Shown: in pieces, positions 4,544-5,287 of the stretch
Layout of the letters: every line of letters begins with the position of its first letter
Numbering within the stretch: the first letter of the stretch is position 1
Source: an uncultured Collinsella sp.
GTDB lineage: Bacteria; Actinomycetota; Coriobacteriia; Coriobacteriales; Coriobacteriaceae
Direction of reading: 5' to 3'
DNA: 5,287 nucleotides
NCBI GenBank assembly: GCA_958346165.1
Contig: CATVQO010000117.1
Location: 1 to 5,287, forward strand
Made by a program: the position numbers and the translations under genes
The notes under the pieces: generated by a model
Seen by the model: only the letters and a program-made list of their open reading frames with translations
What the model was told of the DNA's origin: nothing
Databases searched by the model: none

Positions 4544-5287
4544 CCTCGCCAGCCGCCTCGCCGCATCTGAGTCCGCATCGTCCACCATCCTCGCCAAGGA
4601 TCGAACGCTCTCCTGCGACACCCGCCAAACGGGACTCAACAACAACGCACTTGTGATCGGCCCCTCGGGAGCCGGCAAGACCCGAAACGTCCTCAAGCCC
4701 AACCTGCTGCAAATGAACGCAAGCTACATCGTGCTCGACACCAAAGGCACGCTCTGTCGCGAAGTGGGACCCGTGCTGGCAGCCCACGGTTACCGCGTGC
4801 AATGCCTCAACTTCGCCGACCTCAACACCGTCCCGGCCCTTGCGCCCGGCATCGAGCGCTGCGGCTACAACCCCCTGAGGCACATTCGCCGCAAGGCGGA
4901 CGGCAGGCCCAACCAGCAGGACATCCTCTCGGTGGCAAAGGCCATCTGCCCCATCGAGGACAACAACCAGCCTTTTTGGGATCATGCGGCGGCAAACCTG
5001 CTGTCGTGTCTTATCGCCTACGTCACCGAACAGCTACCCGCCGACGAGCAGACGATCAGCTCGGTCATCAAGCTGATCGAGCACCTGCAGGACGGTGCCA
5101 CGGGTCGATTGTTTGACGACCTGATCACGACCGACCCCCAAAGCTATGCCCTCTCGCTATGGCGGCGCTACGCCATTACGCAAAATGCCGAGCGCATGCA
5201 CGCGAGCATCGTCGGCATCCTTGCCGAAAAGGTCATGTGTCTGGGATTCGACGGTGCGGCACAGCTCTATCGTGAGTGCCATCAGGT
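4536..5287 (+). CDS. VirD4/TraG-type type IV secretion coupling ATPase, 3' end missing
   Basis: 250 codons are visible and the gene runs off the right edge; the family usually has 500-800 residues. Type IV coupling proteins are hexameric ATPases that bring the relaxase-DNA complex to the conjugation channel. Walker A is GPSGAGKT (42-49, Lys48), followed by the family-typical NVLKPNLLQ, then YIVLDTKGTL (64-73, matching the VVxDPKGEL segment), CGYNPL (109-114) and PFWDHAAANLLSCLIAYV (146-163). Walker B and the C-terminal part lie outside the window. ATG at 4536 has AAGGAGG six bases upstream and overlaps the protease gene by 8 bases. Oddity: only about 40 hydrophilic residues precede Walker A and no membrane helix is visible, whereas typical VirD4/TraG proteins begin with two. 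The N-terminus is Ser/Ala-rich. This may be a soluble variant as found in some mobilizable elements, or a membrane partner may be encoded elsewhere. Confidence 0.9.
   Translation, partial: MSNLASRLAASESASSTILAKDRTLSCDTRQTGLNNNALVIGPSGAGKTRNVLKPNLLQMNASYIVLDTKGTLCREVGPVLAAHGYRVQCLNFADLNTVPALAPGIERCGYNPLRHIRRKADGRPNQQDILSVAKAICPIEDNNQPFWDHAAANLLSCLIAYVTEQLPADEQTISSVIKLIEHLQDGATGRLFDDLITTDPQSYALSLWRRYAITQNAERMHASIVGILAEKVMCLGFDGAAQLYRECHQ

Noticed and set aside
4073..4985. Overlapping minus-strand open frames of 209 and 179 codons
   Set aside because: Antisense to the protease and coupling-ATPase genes, whose motifs are clear; typical GC-rich shadow frames.

Overview
The window looks like chromosomal DNA of a fairly GC-rich bacterium. 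Coding style, strong AGGAGG-type ribosome binding sites, GC-rich hairpin terminators and gene content would fit a gut actinobacterium of the Coriobacteriia (Collinsella-like). This is an inference from style, not proof. The window divides into a housekeeping half and an accessory half.

Positions 1-2248, all on the minus strand, hold three ordinary metabolic genes. In transcription order they are a deoxyribose-phosphate aldolase (deoC), a Cof-type HAD phosphatase, and a HAD subfamily IA phosphatase/phosphoglucomutase-like gene whose 3' end leaves the window at base 1. A good intrinsic terminator separates the second and third genes. The aldolase and the two sugar-phosphate-type HAD enzymes fit nucleoside/sugar-phosphate salvage, but the exact HAD substrates cannot be read from sequence.

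Positions 2249-2971 are about 720 bases without a convincing intact gene, yet rich in structure. From left to right they hold a hairpin just upstream of deoC, a 20-bp palindrome that looks like an operator, a 48-nt terminator-type hairpin, and a 12-codon open stretch ending in a stop just before that hairpin. That stretch may be the broken 3' end of a lost gene and would mark the chromosome/element junction. Further right are an AT-richer stretch with possible promoter elements, a possible three-way-junction RNA, and a C/A-rich, G-poor leader with four phased ACATCA repeats.

Positions 2972-5287, all on the plus strand, are a compact operon that looks like part of an integrative conjugative or mobilizable element. 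It encodes an unrecognised 296-residue soluble protein, a ClpP-like serine protease with an intact catalytic triad, and the N-terminal 250 residues of a VirD4/TraG-type type IV coupling ATPase. The coupling-protein start overlaps the protease stop by 8 bases. The most interesting point is this tight coupling of a ClpP-type peptidase to a DNA-transfer ATPase that appears to lack the usual N-terminal membrane helices. No relaxase, integrase or attachment site is confirmed in the window, so the mobile-element reading rests on the coupling protein and the context.
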